41,183 bases of DNA from positions 1 to 41,183 of the forward strand of contig RPRI01000033.1 in assembly GCA_003818505.1 (NCBI GenBank), read 5' to 3'. Under the pieces are notes generated by a model. It ran no database searches. It was not told where the DNA came from and was given only the letters and a program-made list of their open reading frames with translations. Source of the DNA: Desulfobacteraceae bacterium. Its GTDB lineage: Bacteria > Desulfobacterota > Desulfobacteria > Desulfobacterales > RPRI01. The translations under genes and the position numbers were made by a program. This document shows positions 1-8,494 of the stretch, piece by piece. Position 1 is the first letter of the stretch; each line of letters opens with the position of its first letter.

Positions 1-1
1 G

Positions 2-1156
2 AAACAGGTTTATATTTTTAAGGATGTAATAAAAACAGAGAAATTTTCCGCAAAGAGCCCGGATGTCAGGATAACTCCTGATGATATCGCATATCTGCAG
101 TATACAGGCGGAACCACAGGGGCGCCCAAGGGGGCTATGCTGAGCCACCGGAATGCGGTTTCGGATATGATAATAGCAACAACCTGGATGGGGTGGGAAT
201 CGGGGCAAGGTCTCGCCCTGTCAGGATTTCCGTTTTTTCATATGGCCGGCCTTTTCTTCAACACAACCTGCATATATCTGGGATTGACGCAGGTGCTTGT
301 CCCCAATCCAAGGGATACCGACCAGATATGCGCACAGATAGATAAATATAAGCCGACCTTGATAGTTAACGTCCCGTCCCTGTATCAGCTTCTGATGTCC
401 AATCCGAAATTCAGGAAAGTGGATCATTCCGGTGTTGATATATGCATAAGCGGGGCAGCGCCTTTTCCTGAGGAATCGCAGAAGGACTTCGAAGCTATCG
501 TTGGTAAGGGCAAGCTGCTGGAAGTATACGGAATGACCGAGACATCTCCGTTGACTACAATGAATCCCGGTAAAGGTAAAAAGAAGCTGGGATCAATCGG
601 GCTGCCTTTATTAAATACGGATATCAAGCTGCTGGATACGGATACCGGCAAAGAAGTTGAACTGGGTCAGCCCGGGGAAATTTGCGTGAAAGGTCCCCAG
701 GTAATGGTAGGTTATTTTAACATGCCTGATGAAACGAAAAAGACAATTGATGCGGACGGATATTTACATACAGGGGATGTTGCAGTCCAGGATAAGGAAG
801 GTTATCTTAAAGTAGTGGACAGAACCAAGGACATGCTGATCGTGGGCGGCTTTAAGGTTTTCTCGAAAAAGGTTGAAGAGGTGCTGACGGAGCATCCTGC
901 AATAGAAATGATTGCGACGGTAGGCGTACCTAACCCTGAGCGGCCCGGTTCAGAACTTGTAAAGGCTTTTGTAATGCTTGCAAAGGAATATGAGGATAAG
1001 GATAAAAAAGAAATAGAGAAAGATATTATTAGGTTTGCAAAAGAGAAGCTTGCCCCCTATGAAGTTCCGAAGATAGTTGAGATAAGAAAGGAGCTTCCGC
1101 TTACATCGGTTGGAAAGCTGAATAAAAAGCTTCTCCGGGCGGAAGCAAATAAATAG
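2..1156 (+). CDS. Long-chain acyl-CoA synthetase (AMP-forming), 5' end missing
   Basis: The frame is open from base 2, so the gene begins upstream of the window and only its C-terminal ~385 residues are seen. It belongs to the ANL superfamily, which activates a carboxylate as acyl-AMP and transfers it to CoA. Visible motifs are the phosphate-binding loop YTGGTTGAPKG (about bases 101-133), YGMTETSP (A5, about 526-549), YLHTGD (A7, about 762-779), DRTKDMLIVGGFKV (A8, about 820-861) and the catalytic lysine region TSVGKLNKKLL near the end. The ATG at 137 lies after the phosphate loop and is not the real start. The methyltransferase gene follows 10 bases later, so the two are probably co-transcribed. 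The acyl substrate cannot be read from the sequence. Confidence 0.93.
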   Translation, partial: KQVYIFKDVIKTEKFSAKSPDVRITPDDIAYLQYTGGTTGAPKGAMLSHRNAVSDMIIATTWMGWESGQGLALSGFPFFHMAGLFFNTTCIYLGLTQVLVPNPRDTDQICAQIDKYKPTLIVNVPSLYQLLMSNPKFRKVDHSGVDICISGAAPFPEESQKDFEAIVGKGKLLEVYGMTETSPLTTMNPGKGKKKLGSIGLPLLNTDIKLLDTDTGKEVELGQPGEICVKGPQVMVGYFNMPDETKKTIDADGYLHTGDVAVQDKEGYLKVVDRTKDMLIVGGFKVFSKKVEEVLTEHPAIEMIATVGVPNPERPGSELVKAFVMLAKEYEDKDKKEIEKDIIRFAKEKLAPYEVPKIVEIRKELPLTSVGKLNKKLLRAEANK

Positions 1157-1166
1157 GTGAACTGGA

Positions 1167-1970
1167 ATGGCTCAGGCCGGGTTCAATGAAAAAGTTAAGC
1201 TGAATGTCAAAGATAATTTTGACCAAAGCTGCCGGATGTACAATCTGTTTGAAGAGAAGCATCATTTTTTTGCTTCCCTTGCGATGAAACTTGCTGAAAG
1301 CATAAATTTAAAGCCGAATTCCATTGTGCTGGACATAGGCTGCGGAAACGGGATCTCGGCGCAGATATTAAACAAATATTTTTCCTGCCGTGTCCTGGGG
1401 GTTGATTTATCGGAGAAAATGATAGAATCGGGAAAGTTGTTGTGTGATTCTCCCGATATCCGCCTTCTGGTCGGTGACGGTGAAAAGCTTGCAGATATTG
1501 CCGGAGACCAGGTTTTTGATTATGTTCTTTATAACGCCTCGATCTTCATTTTCCCCGATGTTGAGCAGACCATCAGGGAGGCGGCCGGCTGCCTGGGGAC
1601 GGGCGGTAAAATCGCCTTTTCCTTCTATCCCTTCCTTGAAGGTTACGCCGGTGAGGATCTCCTGGCCGAGGCTTTCATTCGTCTTGGAGAACCGGTACCG
1701 CGTTTCCGGGTGATAACCGATTATGACAAGGCCTGCCGGGCTCTTTCACTTCATTGCGAAAGAGTTATTCACCACCGGTGGGTCAGACCGCTTGACATCG
1801 AATTTTTACAGGATTTTTTCTCAATCCCGGCCCAGTCGGCATCGCTTTTTCCCGGACGCGGTTATGAAGTACGCCGTGAGCTGGTTTGCAGGCTTTTCCT
1901 CACGCTTTCCGATTTATCGGATAAAGCTTCCATAGTCTGGCGGATGGCGGAAGGAACAAAAGCAGCTTGA
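1167..1970 (+). CDS. Class I SAM-dependent methyltransferase
   Basis: A 267-residue protein with the SAM-binding motif I VLDIGCGNGISAQIL at about residues 53-67, followed by the acidic loop VLGVDLS and the later motif FDYVLYNAS. The N-terminal region (FDQSCRMYNLFEEKHHFF) resembles BioC/ubiE-like methyltransferases, in which this part forms a lid. The ATG at 1167 is preceded by GGTGA at a suitable distance. It follows the acyl-CoA ligase closely, which may point to a lipid or CoA-linked acceptor, but that is only context. The substrate is unknown. The 218 bases after it, before the convergent MFS gene, show no clear terminator. Confidence 0.88.
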   Translation: MAQAGFNEKVKLNVKDNFDQSCRMYNLFEEKHHFFASLAMKLAESINLKPNSIVLDIGCGNGISAQILNKYFSCRVLGVDLSEKMIESGKLLCDSPDIRLLVGDGEKLADIAGDQVFDYVLYNASIFIFPDVEQTIREAAGCLGTGGKIAFSFYPFLEGYAGEDLLAEAFIRLGEPVPRFRVITDYDKACRALSLHCERVIHHRWVRPLDIEFLQDFFSIPAQSASLFPGRGYEVRRELVCRLFLTLSDLSDKASIVWRMAEGTKAA

Positions 1971-2188
1971 TATTGCCGAAAGGTTCTCCCATACAGACAC
2001 CGATATTTTTGATTCACTCTTGTTCAAGTCGCTTTTTACGCGAACATCCACAACAATAACGTTGAAACGACCCAGCTTATTTTTTTTATTAATTGGCTTG
2101 GGAGTCAAGTTTAAGCAGGCTCTCTATCTCACGGAACAGTATTCCGCTAGTTTTTGGAGGGTTGCAGGTTGTGCCGGTCTTTAGCTAA

Positions 2189-3412
2189 TTATTCCTTTCG
2201 CTTCAAAACTGCGATACCGGCTGCGGTCGCAATGAAGCAAAGAACGATATAAAGCGCAAAAGCCATATGGTAACTCTTCGTAGCGTCGTAAATGAATCCG
2301 GAAAGGGGAACACCCACGGCTGTTCCGAGAGTCGTAAAAATGTTCAGGAACCCATAAATAACGGCAAATTGCTTTTGGCCCAATACGCGAGCCGTCATGA
2401 GCGGCGGCAGAACAGTTCTTACAGCTATGGAGAAGCCGAAGAGGAGATTAAAGACGATGGCTACCCACATAAGCTGTGAGCCGTAAAGCAGGGCAATCGA
2501 GATCATGAGGCCGATCATACAGAAGACGTAACTTTTCATAAGCCCCAACCGGTCGGCAAGATCACCGACCAGAATCTTACCGAAAATGAGCATGGTCATG
2601 TGCAGAGACATCAGCGTTGCTGCTGTTGTGGAGGAAAAGCCCATGTCCGTGAGATAAGGCACAATGTGGTGCAGGATGCCCATGTTTGCAATGGCAATGA
2701 GGAGAATAATGACGGCAAGCAGCCAGAAAGCACGGCTGCGGAGAGCCTCCGCCGCCGTCAGCCCTCCCTGCTCATCCAGAGACTGTTGTTTGAGCGCTTC
2801 TTCACTGCCATAAGGAAGAAGTCCTTTATCGGCAGGCTTTGAACGAACGATGAAGATTGCCGTCGGGATGGAGAGGACGCCGATGACGAGGCCGAACGTC
2901 AGATATGCGGCCTGCCAACTGTAATGGAGGATGATCCAGTCTGCCAGAGGATTGAAGATCAATCCGCCGACACCTGTGGCAGCAAAGACGATGCCCATGG
3001 CTATCCCCCGTTTCTCGACGAACCAGTTAGTGATCATCATGGATACAGGAATAATATGGGAGCCAGCGCTGCCGATGCCCAAAAACAGAGCAAGAATATA
3101 AAATTGCCTGAGCGTCCGACACTGGGAAAAGAGAGCAAAACTTACGGACATCACCGTGGTGCAGATAGTCATGATGAGACGGATATCGTAACGCTCCAGG
3201 AGTTTGCCCATCACGGGGGCCATAACCATCATGGAGAGAGCGGCAATGGTGAAATAGAGCGTAAAACCACCCCGGGTAAAACCGAGGGATTCGGAGACGG
3301 GTTTGATGAAAATTCCCATGGAATTCATTATAATGCCGATACCGGCAAAGTTGAGGAAAAAGGCGCCGACTACGATCCACCATCCATAGAAAATTTTCTT
3401 ATTGGAATTCAT
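2189..3412 (-). CDS. MFS transporter, monocarboxylate/oxalate-formate antiporter-like
   Basis: A ~407-residue hydrophobic protein with about 12 membrane segments in the usual 6+6 layout. The N-terminus KIFYGWWIVVGAF is typical of the MFS group that includes the oxalate/formate antiporter and monocarboxylate carriers. The charged loop after TM2 (GKLLERYDIRL) is the MFS motif A region. The start is placed at the ATG at 3412 (MNSNKK) because the reverse strand shows AAGGGG seven bases before it. A longer reading to 3448 has no such site. The gene stands alone, convergent with the methyltransferase. The substrate cannot be assigned; an organic acid is a reasonable guess for an anaerobe. Confidence 0.9.
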   Translation of the reverse strand: MNSNKKIFYGWWIVVGAFFLNFAGIGIIMNSMGIFIKPVSESLGFTRGGFTLYFTIAALSMMVMAPVMGKLLERYDIRLIMTICTTVMSVSFALFSQCRTLRQFYILALFLGIGSAGSHIIPVSMMITNWFVEKRGIAMGIVFAATGVGGLIFNPLADWIILHYSWQAAYLTFGLVIGVLSIPTAIFIVRSKPADKGLLPYGSEEALKQQSLDEQGGLTAAEALRSRAFWLLAVIILLIAIANMGILHHIVPYLTDMGFSSTTAATLMSLHMTMLIFGKILVGDLADRLGLMKSYVFCMIGLMISIALLYGSQLMWVAIVFNLLFGFSIAVRTVLPPLMTARVLGQKQFAVIYGFLNIFTTLGTAVGVPLSGFIYDATKSYHMAFALYIVLCFIATAAGIAVLKRKE

Positions 3413-3886
3413 GTGCATACCCCTTTTACTGATATCATCCATATACATTTAGATGTTAAATGTTGAGTGCCACAACATCGTGGACGGATTTATGTGCCAT
3501 GACCGGAAGTGCCGACATTCTAATCTCGGGTTCGTGTACCGCTATGGGTTACTCGGTTCATAAGTACATTCCGTTTGAGTATGGATGCGTATGCTAATTG
3601 CAGGAACAATGATCTGACCTTCGTAAGCGGCGGTATATACGCTCCCATGAGATCCGTTAGGCCCAAATGGGGCTCTTCTCGCAAAGCCTTACGCCTTCTT
3701 CGCCTGTTTAATTTTATTATTCATCAGGATGTCATCCTCAAAAATCATTGATGAATTATCTGAAATTCGCATATGCACTCATACCCAAACAATTTGAACG
3801 CATTGAAGCGCTCCGCCGCAGAGCGGACGGGGAATCTTCGACCGTAAGGGATACAATCTGTTTTTAATTCGTTTGTCCCCGGTTTT
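3413..3886. other. Intergenic stretch, no recognisable gene
   Basis: About 470 bases between the MFS gene and the end of the broken U32-like gene. Short open stretches exist on the + strand (for example a 38-codon frame from the ATG at 3517 and another around 3745), but none has a ribosome site or a recognisable family. A short GC-rich inverted repeat (CGCTC/GAGCG) lies near 3808-3826. It may hold decayed coding sequence, but nothing can be named. Confidence 0.4.
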
Positions 3887-3995
3887 TTAGCAGCGCAGAT
3901 CCTTGAACCGGAAGTCTATTCTAAAAGCGCACTGGTTAAACAAATCGGTACAATATTGACATGCCACGCACTCTTTGCTGCATGTTGAAAGAGTT
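3887..3995 (-). pseudogene. Out-of-frame Cys-rich 3' extension of the U32-like gene
   Basis: Removing one base from the C/G run just before the stop of the upstream frame joins it to 36 more codons ending in TAA at 3887-3889. The joined protein would read APPDFFETLSTC and then C-x3-C-x2-C-x2-C (CSKECVACQYC), with another Cys in NQC and one at the end. The pattern fits an iron-sulfur or metal site. The amino-acid quality of this tail, and its absence from every other reading of the region, indicate a real former C-terminus. The change could be a genuine mutation or a base error in a homopolymer-rich site. Confidence 0.65.
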
Positions 3996-4943
3996 TCAAA
4001 AAAATCCCGGGGGAGCAAGCCCGTTTTCAACATGAAACTCATCGGACATCCAATCCAGGGAATCCATCAGGTCGAGCAAGTTGCCTTTATAACGTTGTTC
4101 GGCATAGGCCTGAATCGTCCTCTCCAGGAAGTCACGCCCCAGGGTTTGTCCGCAGATCTTGATAATATCGACAATACCTTCATAGTTCTGCATGTCCTCG
4201 GGCCGGATAAAGGGGGATTTGAATATGGCCTGAGGTTTTTCCAGGAAATAGCGTATGCAGCCCAGTGATTGATTGATGTCATGCGTGTTGACGTCCATGT
4301 TCATATTGGCGATTGCTAAGAGTGCATCATGAGCCGGTTTATATGGACACTGGTAGATGCAGCCTTCGTTTGCCAGCAGACCGAGTTTTATTGCCGTATA
4401 GTTCTCACGGCATTTGGCAGCGATCCCGGAAAGGGCCTCCGGTCTGCGATTCAGCCCGCGGTACAGAATGATCTTTTGGGGCGGTTTGAAATGCATCGAT
4501 GACAGAATGTCGAATGTTGCTCTTATCTTTTCAAAGGAATCGAGCATACAGTTGATGCTCGGCACTGCTTCAAGTTTTCGGGCAATATCAGGGGTTGTGT
4601 CTGAAAGTGCCTGAAGAAAATAAGCGTCGGCATAGATAATTCCGTCCAGAAGGCCGGCATCATTCAGCTGTGCCAATGTGTTCATGATGGCTGCGAGCGT
4701 ATCTTTGTCGCTATACCCGGCGGGATTATGAATGCGGCTGTTGAGCAGTAAATATTTTAGTACTGTTGGAACACCTTTGAGACACCCTGCCAGAGCGTCG
4801 GTACTAATAAGCCGCAATTTATAGCGGGCATCAAGAACATCAGCCTGGTAAAGACTGAAGTGAACCGAATAGATCCTTGTGCGGTGGACATTCAGGAAAC
4901 GGATATAATTCTTATCCGGTATCAGGGGTACATCAAGCAGCAT
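3996..4943 (-). CDS. U32-peptidase-like TIM-barrel protein, C-terminus truncated by a frameshift
   Basis: A 315-residue open frame. The middle part reads like a U32-type barrel protein: a predicted strand-loop LGLLANEGC followed by IYQCPYKPAHD, with paired Cys and a His as in iron-sulfur U32 relatives such as UbiU/UbiV. The family assignment is tentative. The frame ends early at LAPPGFF-stop. One base earlier or later in the C/G run at about 4000-4010, the sequence continues for 36 further codons with a Cys-rich tail (see the entry at 3887-3995). The ATG at 4943 lacks a strong ribosome site. A good TTGACA/17/GATATA promoter lies 190 bases upstream. A 28-codon frame (4933-5019) overlaps the start and could be a remnant or leader. 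Confidence 0.6.
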   Translation of the reverse strand: MLLDVPLIPDKNYIRFLNVHRTRIYSVHFSLYQADVLDARYKLRLISTDALAGCLKGVPTVLKYLLLNSRIHNPAGYSDKDTLAAIMNTLAQLNDAGLLDGIIYADAYFLQALSDTTPDIARKLEAVPSINCMLDSFEKIRATFDILSSMHFKPPQKIILYRGLNRRPEALSGIAAKCRENYTAIKLGLLANEGCIYQCPYKPAHDALLAIANMNMDVNTHDINQSLGCIRYFLEKPQAIFKSPFIRPEDMQNYEGIVDIIKICGQTLGRDFLERTIQAYAEQRYKGNLLDLMDSLDWMSDEFHVENGLAPPGFF

Positions 4944-5131
4944 TTCGATCTTTTTTAAACTTCCTTGACTTGTTTACTACAATTGCAATAGCCTTATCAA
5001 TTTCCTCACAGGTGGTCATCCGGTGTTTTTTCGCCCGGCGAAGAGACTAAAAAATCTGCTCACCATAGAGAGTCCAGGCCAGGATACAGCCTTTAAAGCG
5101 TGCTTACAGGGAGGCACTTTTCATTGTTTGA

Positions 5132-5160
5132 TATATCGCATTATTAAGCCTTAATGTCAA
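5132..5160 (-). promoter_or_regulatory. Sigma70-type promoter for the U32-like gene
   Basis: On the reverse strand, TTGACA (5155-5160) is followed after exactly 17 bases by GATATA (5132-5137). The bases just before -35 (CTTGCTTGAAC) and those before -10 (AATGC) recur almost exactly upstream of the molybdenum-storage operon at 32217-32245. It points toward the gene starting at 4943. Confidence 0.55.
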
Positions 5161-5219
5161 GTTCAAGCAAGCAGTTAAAGCGGCACTTATTTGTGCGGAA
5201 ACCGAGATAAGTGGTGTGA

Positions 5220-6845
5220 CTATGGACTTTCATTTTCCCCGTTTTCCTGCCCGAAGAAAAGCATTTCCATTTTCCAATTATCCCCGATTTTTTTAAAAAA
5301 GAGCCAACGGGAAAAAGGAGTGGAAGTATCTTTGCCATGCCAGTCCTCCATGCAAAGGATCCGATTGTTGTCAAGCTTTTCAAGTATTCGCTTTTCAAAA
5401 CATGTATTTGAGGGAAAGCGGGGTTTTGCCTGTTTTAAAAAGTTTCGAAATTCAATTTTTTTCAGGAGCCCTTCTGATGTTGGAATCGGAAAGGAAGCAA
5501 CAATCGATGAGACAGCATCAAACTTCTCTTCCTGTATTGACTGGTCAAAAAACTTTAATATTTTCTCAAAAGTCGTTTTTACATCATTTTCCGGCTTGAC
5601 AAAACCTCGACCCCTGATCTGATGAAAAGCCCCGTTATCAAAAATCAACCATGCGGTTCTTCCCAGAATTTCTGGAATCTTTATGGCCGGTGTTTTCTGC
5701 AGGTCGCGAAAAAAGGCATCAAAAGCCATTCCGGGAATAAGAACCAGATCTGTATCCGGCCAGATCTCCAGAGCTTTTTTCCCTGCAGACAAAAAATCGG
5801 AGACCATCAATAATCCGCTTACTTTTATGTTCCCTCCATAGGAAATGTTTTTTACCGGGAAAACATGGTGTTCATTTGAAACACTTTTTGCAGCCTGCTC
5901 AACCATCCTTGAAATATCCGGATAAGCCGCTTCCGAAGCCAACCATAGCACCTTGAGGAAAGCTCCTCCAAATGTTTTTAAATTTCCCAGAAGAGTAAAC
6001 TTCATGATCCGTTTTATTGGTAGTCCCAGGGTTTCTGACAGGTTCGGCTGTGGAACTATCGGGACCTTCGGGAATTTGTTTTGCATCCGTTTCACAAAAG
6101 CCTGAAATTCATCCCACGAGCATTCAATTTCTTTTTTCATCCCCTCGGGCGTTTTTTTCGAAAACCCAGGCCACCAGAGAAGAATCGATCTGGCTCCGTT
6201 ATCTGCTAAAAAGCCGAAGGTTTTTTCGATGTCGTCCCAGCCGCAAATCATAGGCAAAGTAACGATGGTTCCTGTAAAATCAATATGGTATTTCTTTAAC
6301 AGGCTAAGGGACGAAAGGGCTATTTTTGCCGGTTTTTCGGTTCTTTGGAAGATTCGTGCCCAAAGCTTAGGCTGCGTGGAATGCAGGGAAATATTTATTT
6401 CAAGAGGACGAAATTGTGCCAATTTCTGAACAAGCGGTTCATCAAGCATGGATGCGTTGGTGGTGAAGTGGAGAATGTTGGCAAGGTATTTTTCGCGAAC
6501 AAGAGCGAGAATTTCAAAAAACTGCGGATGGAGAAAAGCCTCTCCTTCAGAAATTCGTCCCGGTAAGGAATCGCTCATATGAATTTCGCCGGCGAAATTG
6601 GCAGAGCCGAGAGAAAGCTGGAGTTTAACGTCTTCAATATCCCTGAAAATATTTTGTTTTATTGGGAACGGATTCATGCGGTTTGAACAAAAAAGGCAGC
6701 GCGCATTGCACACGGCGCTTATTGGTATTTGTTCTTGGGGTTGGCCTGAAGCTACCCATTCCTGGAAAAAAATACTATCTTCTGCTTGAAAAGAAGTCTT
6801 TGAACCCCCTCGATTAAACCCCGGCAAGTCTTTTTTGATTTTCAT
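5220..6845 (-). CDS. Radical SAM protein with a DUF512-like region
   Basis: About 541 residues from the ATG at 6845; a GTG at 6893 would add 16 unlikely residues and has no ribosome site. Near the N-terminus is the CX3CX2C cluster CNARCLFC, which binds the SAM-activating 4Fe-4S cluster. The radical SAM barrel follows, with ISEGEAFLHP in the GGEP-like position and ISLHSTQP further on. The middle third contains VKNISYGGNIKVSGLL, then a DxL segment and DLVLIPGMAF, resembling DUF512 as found in radical SAM proteins with an N-terminal PDZ-like domain, a domain not seen here. The last ~120 residues match nothing I recognise. It lies 70 bases downstream of the HD-GYP gene on the same strand, so co-transcription is likely. 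The substrate is unknown. Confidence 0.8.
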   Translation of the reverse strand: MKIKKDLPGFNRGGSKTSFQAEDSIFFQEWVASGQPQEQIPISAVCNARCLFCSNRMNPFPIKQNIFRDIEDVKLQLSLGSANFAGEIHMSDSLPGRISEGEAFLHPQFFEILALVREKYLANILHFTTNASMLDEPLVQKLAQFRPLEINISLHSTQPKLWARIFQRTEKPAKIALSSLSLLKKYHIDFTGTIVTLPMICGWDDIEKTFGFLADNGARSILLWWPGFSKKTPEGMKKEIECSWDEFQAFVKRMQNKFPKVPIVPQPNLSETLGLPIKRIMKFTLLGNLKTFGGAFLKVLWLASEAAYPDISRMVEQAAKSVSNEHHVFPVKNISYGGNIKVSGLLMVSDFLSAGKKALEIWPDTDLVLIPGMAFDAFFRDLQKTPAIKIPEILGRTAWLIFDNGAFHQIRGRGFVKPENDVKTTFEKILKFFDQSIQEEKFDAVSSIVASFPIPTSEGLLKKIEFRNFLKQAKPRFPSNTCFEKRILEKLDNNRILCMEDWHGKDTSTPFSRWLFFKKIGDNWKMEMLFFGQENGENESP

Positions 6846-6914
6846 TAAGAATCTTTTTGAACCTAACCCCGCCGAAGGTCCGCCGCGGCTCACTTGCAGC
6901 AGGGAACTGTAATC

Positions 6915-7976
6915 TTACCCGTGTTCATTATGTTTTTTTGTGGAAAGATCCTCTTTACTGACCGCTGCTGTGACATATAAAACAGGATGTCCCTCCAGTT
7001 TGATAATAGTTTCTTCCGGCAAATTTTCTCCGAGGTTGTTGAACATCATTTTGACAGTCGGTTTCAGGGGATGGATCTTGCTGTTTGAAATTACTATGCC
7101 TGTTTCCATATTGTTGAGCCTTACATAGCTTCCAACAGGGAAGATACCCATTTCGTCGAGAAAGGTCTTTATGAACTTGGAAGGAAACAGTAAATTTTTT
7201 AATGAAATCAATTCTTTTACAGAAAAATACTGTGCAAGCGCTTTTCTGTGAGGGCGGTTGTGAATCATTGCATCAAAGGTGTCAGCCAGACCTATTATTG
7301 TTGCATATTCACTTATTGCATTTTCCTTTAACCCGGCGGGATATCCACTCCCGTTTTTTCTTTCATGATGTTCATAAGCTACACGGGCCATCATCGGATG
7401 TTCGGCATGGAACTGTAGCAGAATGTTTTTCCCGATTTCCGTGTGTTTTTTTATACTATTCAACTCGGTTTCCGTCAGCCTGCTGACTTTTTTTGTTATG
7501 TTTTCAGGTATTTTAAAAAATCCAATATCGTAGAGGAGTGCCGCGAGTCCAAGTTCAAGAAGTTCTTCCTCTGGATATTTCAGTCCTTTTCCGATCTTGA
7601 GGGAATATATCAAGACGTTGATCAGATGCGAAATCAGGTAGTCTTCATTATTATGATTGTCGGATGATAAAGCTGTTGATTGATAGAATTTATCAATCAG
7701 ATCAGGAGTTTTTATTATATGATTAACATTATCAACCGCCGGCTTGATGGCAAACATCTCATTATTGCCGACCCGCTTACGGACTTCCCTAAGATAATTT
7801 GCGAAGGTTGAGTAAAACTTTTGAGTATCTTCAGTGTCTTTTTGTTCAGGCATAGTATTTTCATCAAAAGATGTACCGAATTCCTTTAAAGAGCTGAATC
7901 GCAATGAGTTACCCGCCTTTTCCACTTCTTCCCTCTCTTTAACGTCATTTATTATAATATCAGAAAATTTTACCAT
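6915..7976 (-). CDS. HD-GYP domain protein with a degenerate HD dyad
   Basis: About 353 residues from the ATG at 7976; a TTG at 8033 would add 19 residues. HD-GYP proteins usually hydrolyse cyclic di-GMP with a two- or three-metal site. Visible signatures are SHLINVLIYSLKIG (first His), HHERKNGSGYPAGL (HHE and GYP motifs intact) and IGLADTFDAM. The dyad itself reads LLYDIG rather than the usual LLHDIG (Tyr codon at 7530-7532), so one metal-binding His is lost. The N-terminal ~110 residues are a short, mostly helical region without a recognised receiver domain. A ~90-residue tail follows the HD-GYP core, as often in this family. It may be a c-di-GMP-binding protein rather than an active enzyme. 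Confidence 0.85.
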   Translation of the reverse strand: MVKFSDIIINDVKEREEVEKAGNSLRFSSLKEFGTSFDENTMPEQKDTEDTQKFYSTFANYLREVRKRVGNNEMFAIKPAVDNVNHIIKTPDLIDKFYQSTALSSDNHNNEDYLISHLINVLIYSLKIGKGLKYPEEELLELGLAALLYDIGFFKIPENITKKVSRLTETELNSIKKHTEIGKNILLQFHAEHPMMARVAYEHHERKNGSGYPAGLKENAISEYATIIGLADTFDAMIHNRPHRKALAQYFSVKELISLKNLLFPSKFIKTFLDEMGIFPVGSYVRLNNMETGIVISNSKIHPLKPTVKMMFNNLGENLPEETIIKLEGHPVLYVTAAVSKEDLSTKKHNEHG

Positions 7977-8494
7977 GGCATTACCGCAATATTTTAAAAT
8001 AGAACGCCGATTTTCGCCGATTCCTTCAGACAACTATTCTATTGGTTCATTATATTTAAAAATATTTAAACTCTTGGCAAACTGCGTTCATCTGTGTCTC
8101 AAAAGGAAATTTCGATATAATTAAATTTTGTGAGTGATAAATCTTTGAACCTTTGCGCCCCAATATCCTAATACAATCACCAACTCTGCTGGAGATGATC
8201 CATATATTATAATCTGTTCATATTCAAGATAAATATTGCTTTTCCCCCGGTTTTTTGATTTAATAAAAAAGTAAATAAATTTTAACGAGGGCTCAAAGCT
8301 TGATGGACTCGTATGAAGTCTCAATAGCAGGATTTTTTTTAAGACCACGAAGCACTCGAAGTTGAAAACATTATATATATTCTATTTCTTTCTTCTAAGC
8401 CTCAGGCGGATTCGTGGCCTTTGTGGTAAAATTTGAACTTGTTATGAAGAGGCTTAATGCAAAAGCCTCAAGGCGATTTTAAGGGGAAGTTGCG
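7977..8494. other. Divergent intergenic region ahead of the polysaccharide cluster
   Basis: An AT-rich stretch between the leftward HD-GYP gene and the rightward export gene. No frame is convincing; a 75-codon reverse frame at 8121-8348 has no ribosome site and unusual composition. At 8342-8430 there are CCACGAAG / TTCGTGG / CTTTGTGG words of the kind scattered in many bacterial intergenic repeats. Promoters for both flanking units should lie here, but I cannot single out one. Confidence 0.4.
8449..8469 (+). repeat. Hairpin just upstream of the export lipoprotein gene
   Basis: A perfect 7-bp inverted repeat, GAGGCTT (8449-8455) and AAGCCTC (8463-8469), with a 7-base loop, 26 bases before the start codon at 8495. 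In the leader RNA it would form a small stem close to the ribosome site. There is no T-run directly after it, so it is not a classical terminator. Confidence 0.45.

Noticed and set aside
2924-3466. 180-codon frame on the + strand opposite the MFS gene
   Set aside because: It is antisense to a clearly conserved transporter, is rich in Asp/Glu/Gly/His as expected from reading hydrophobic codons backwards, and has no ribosome site.
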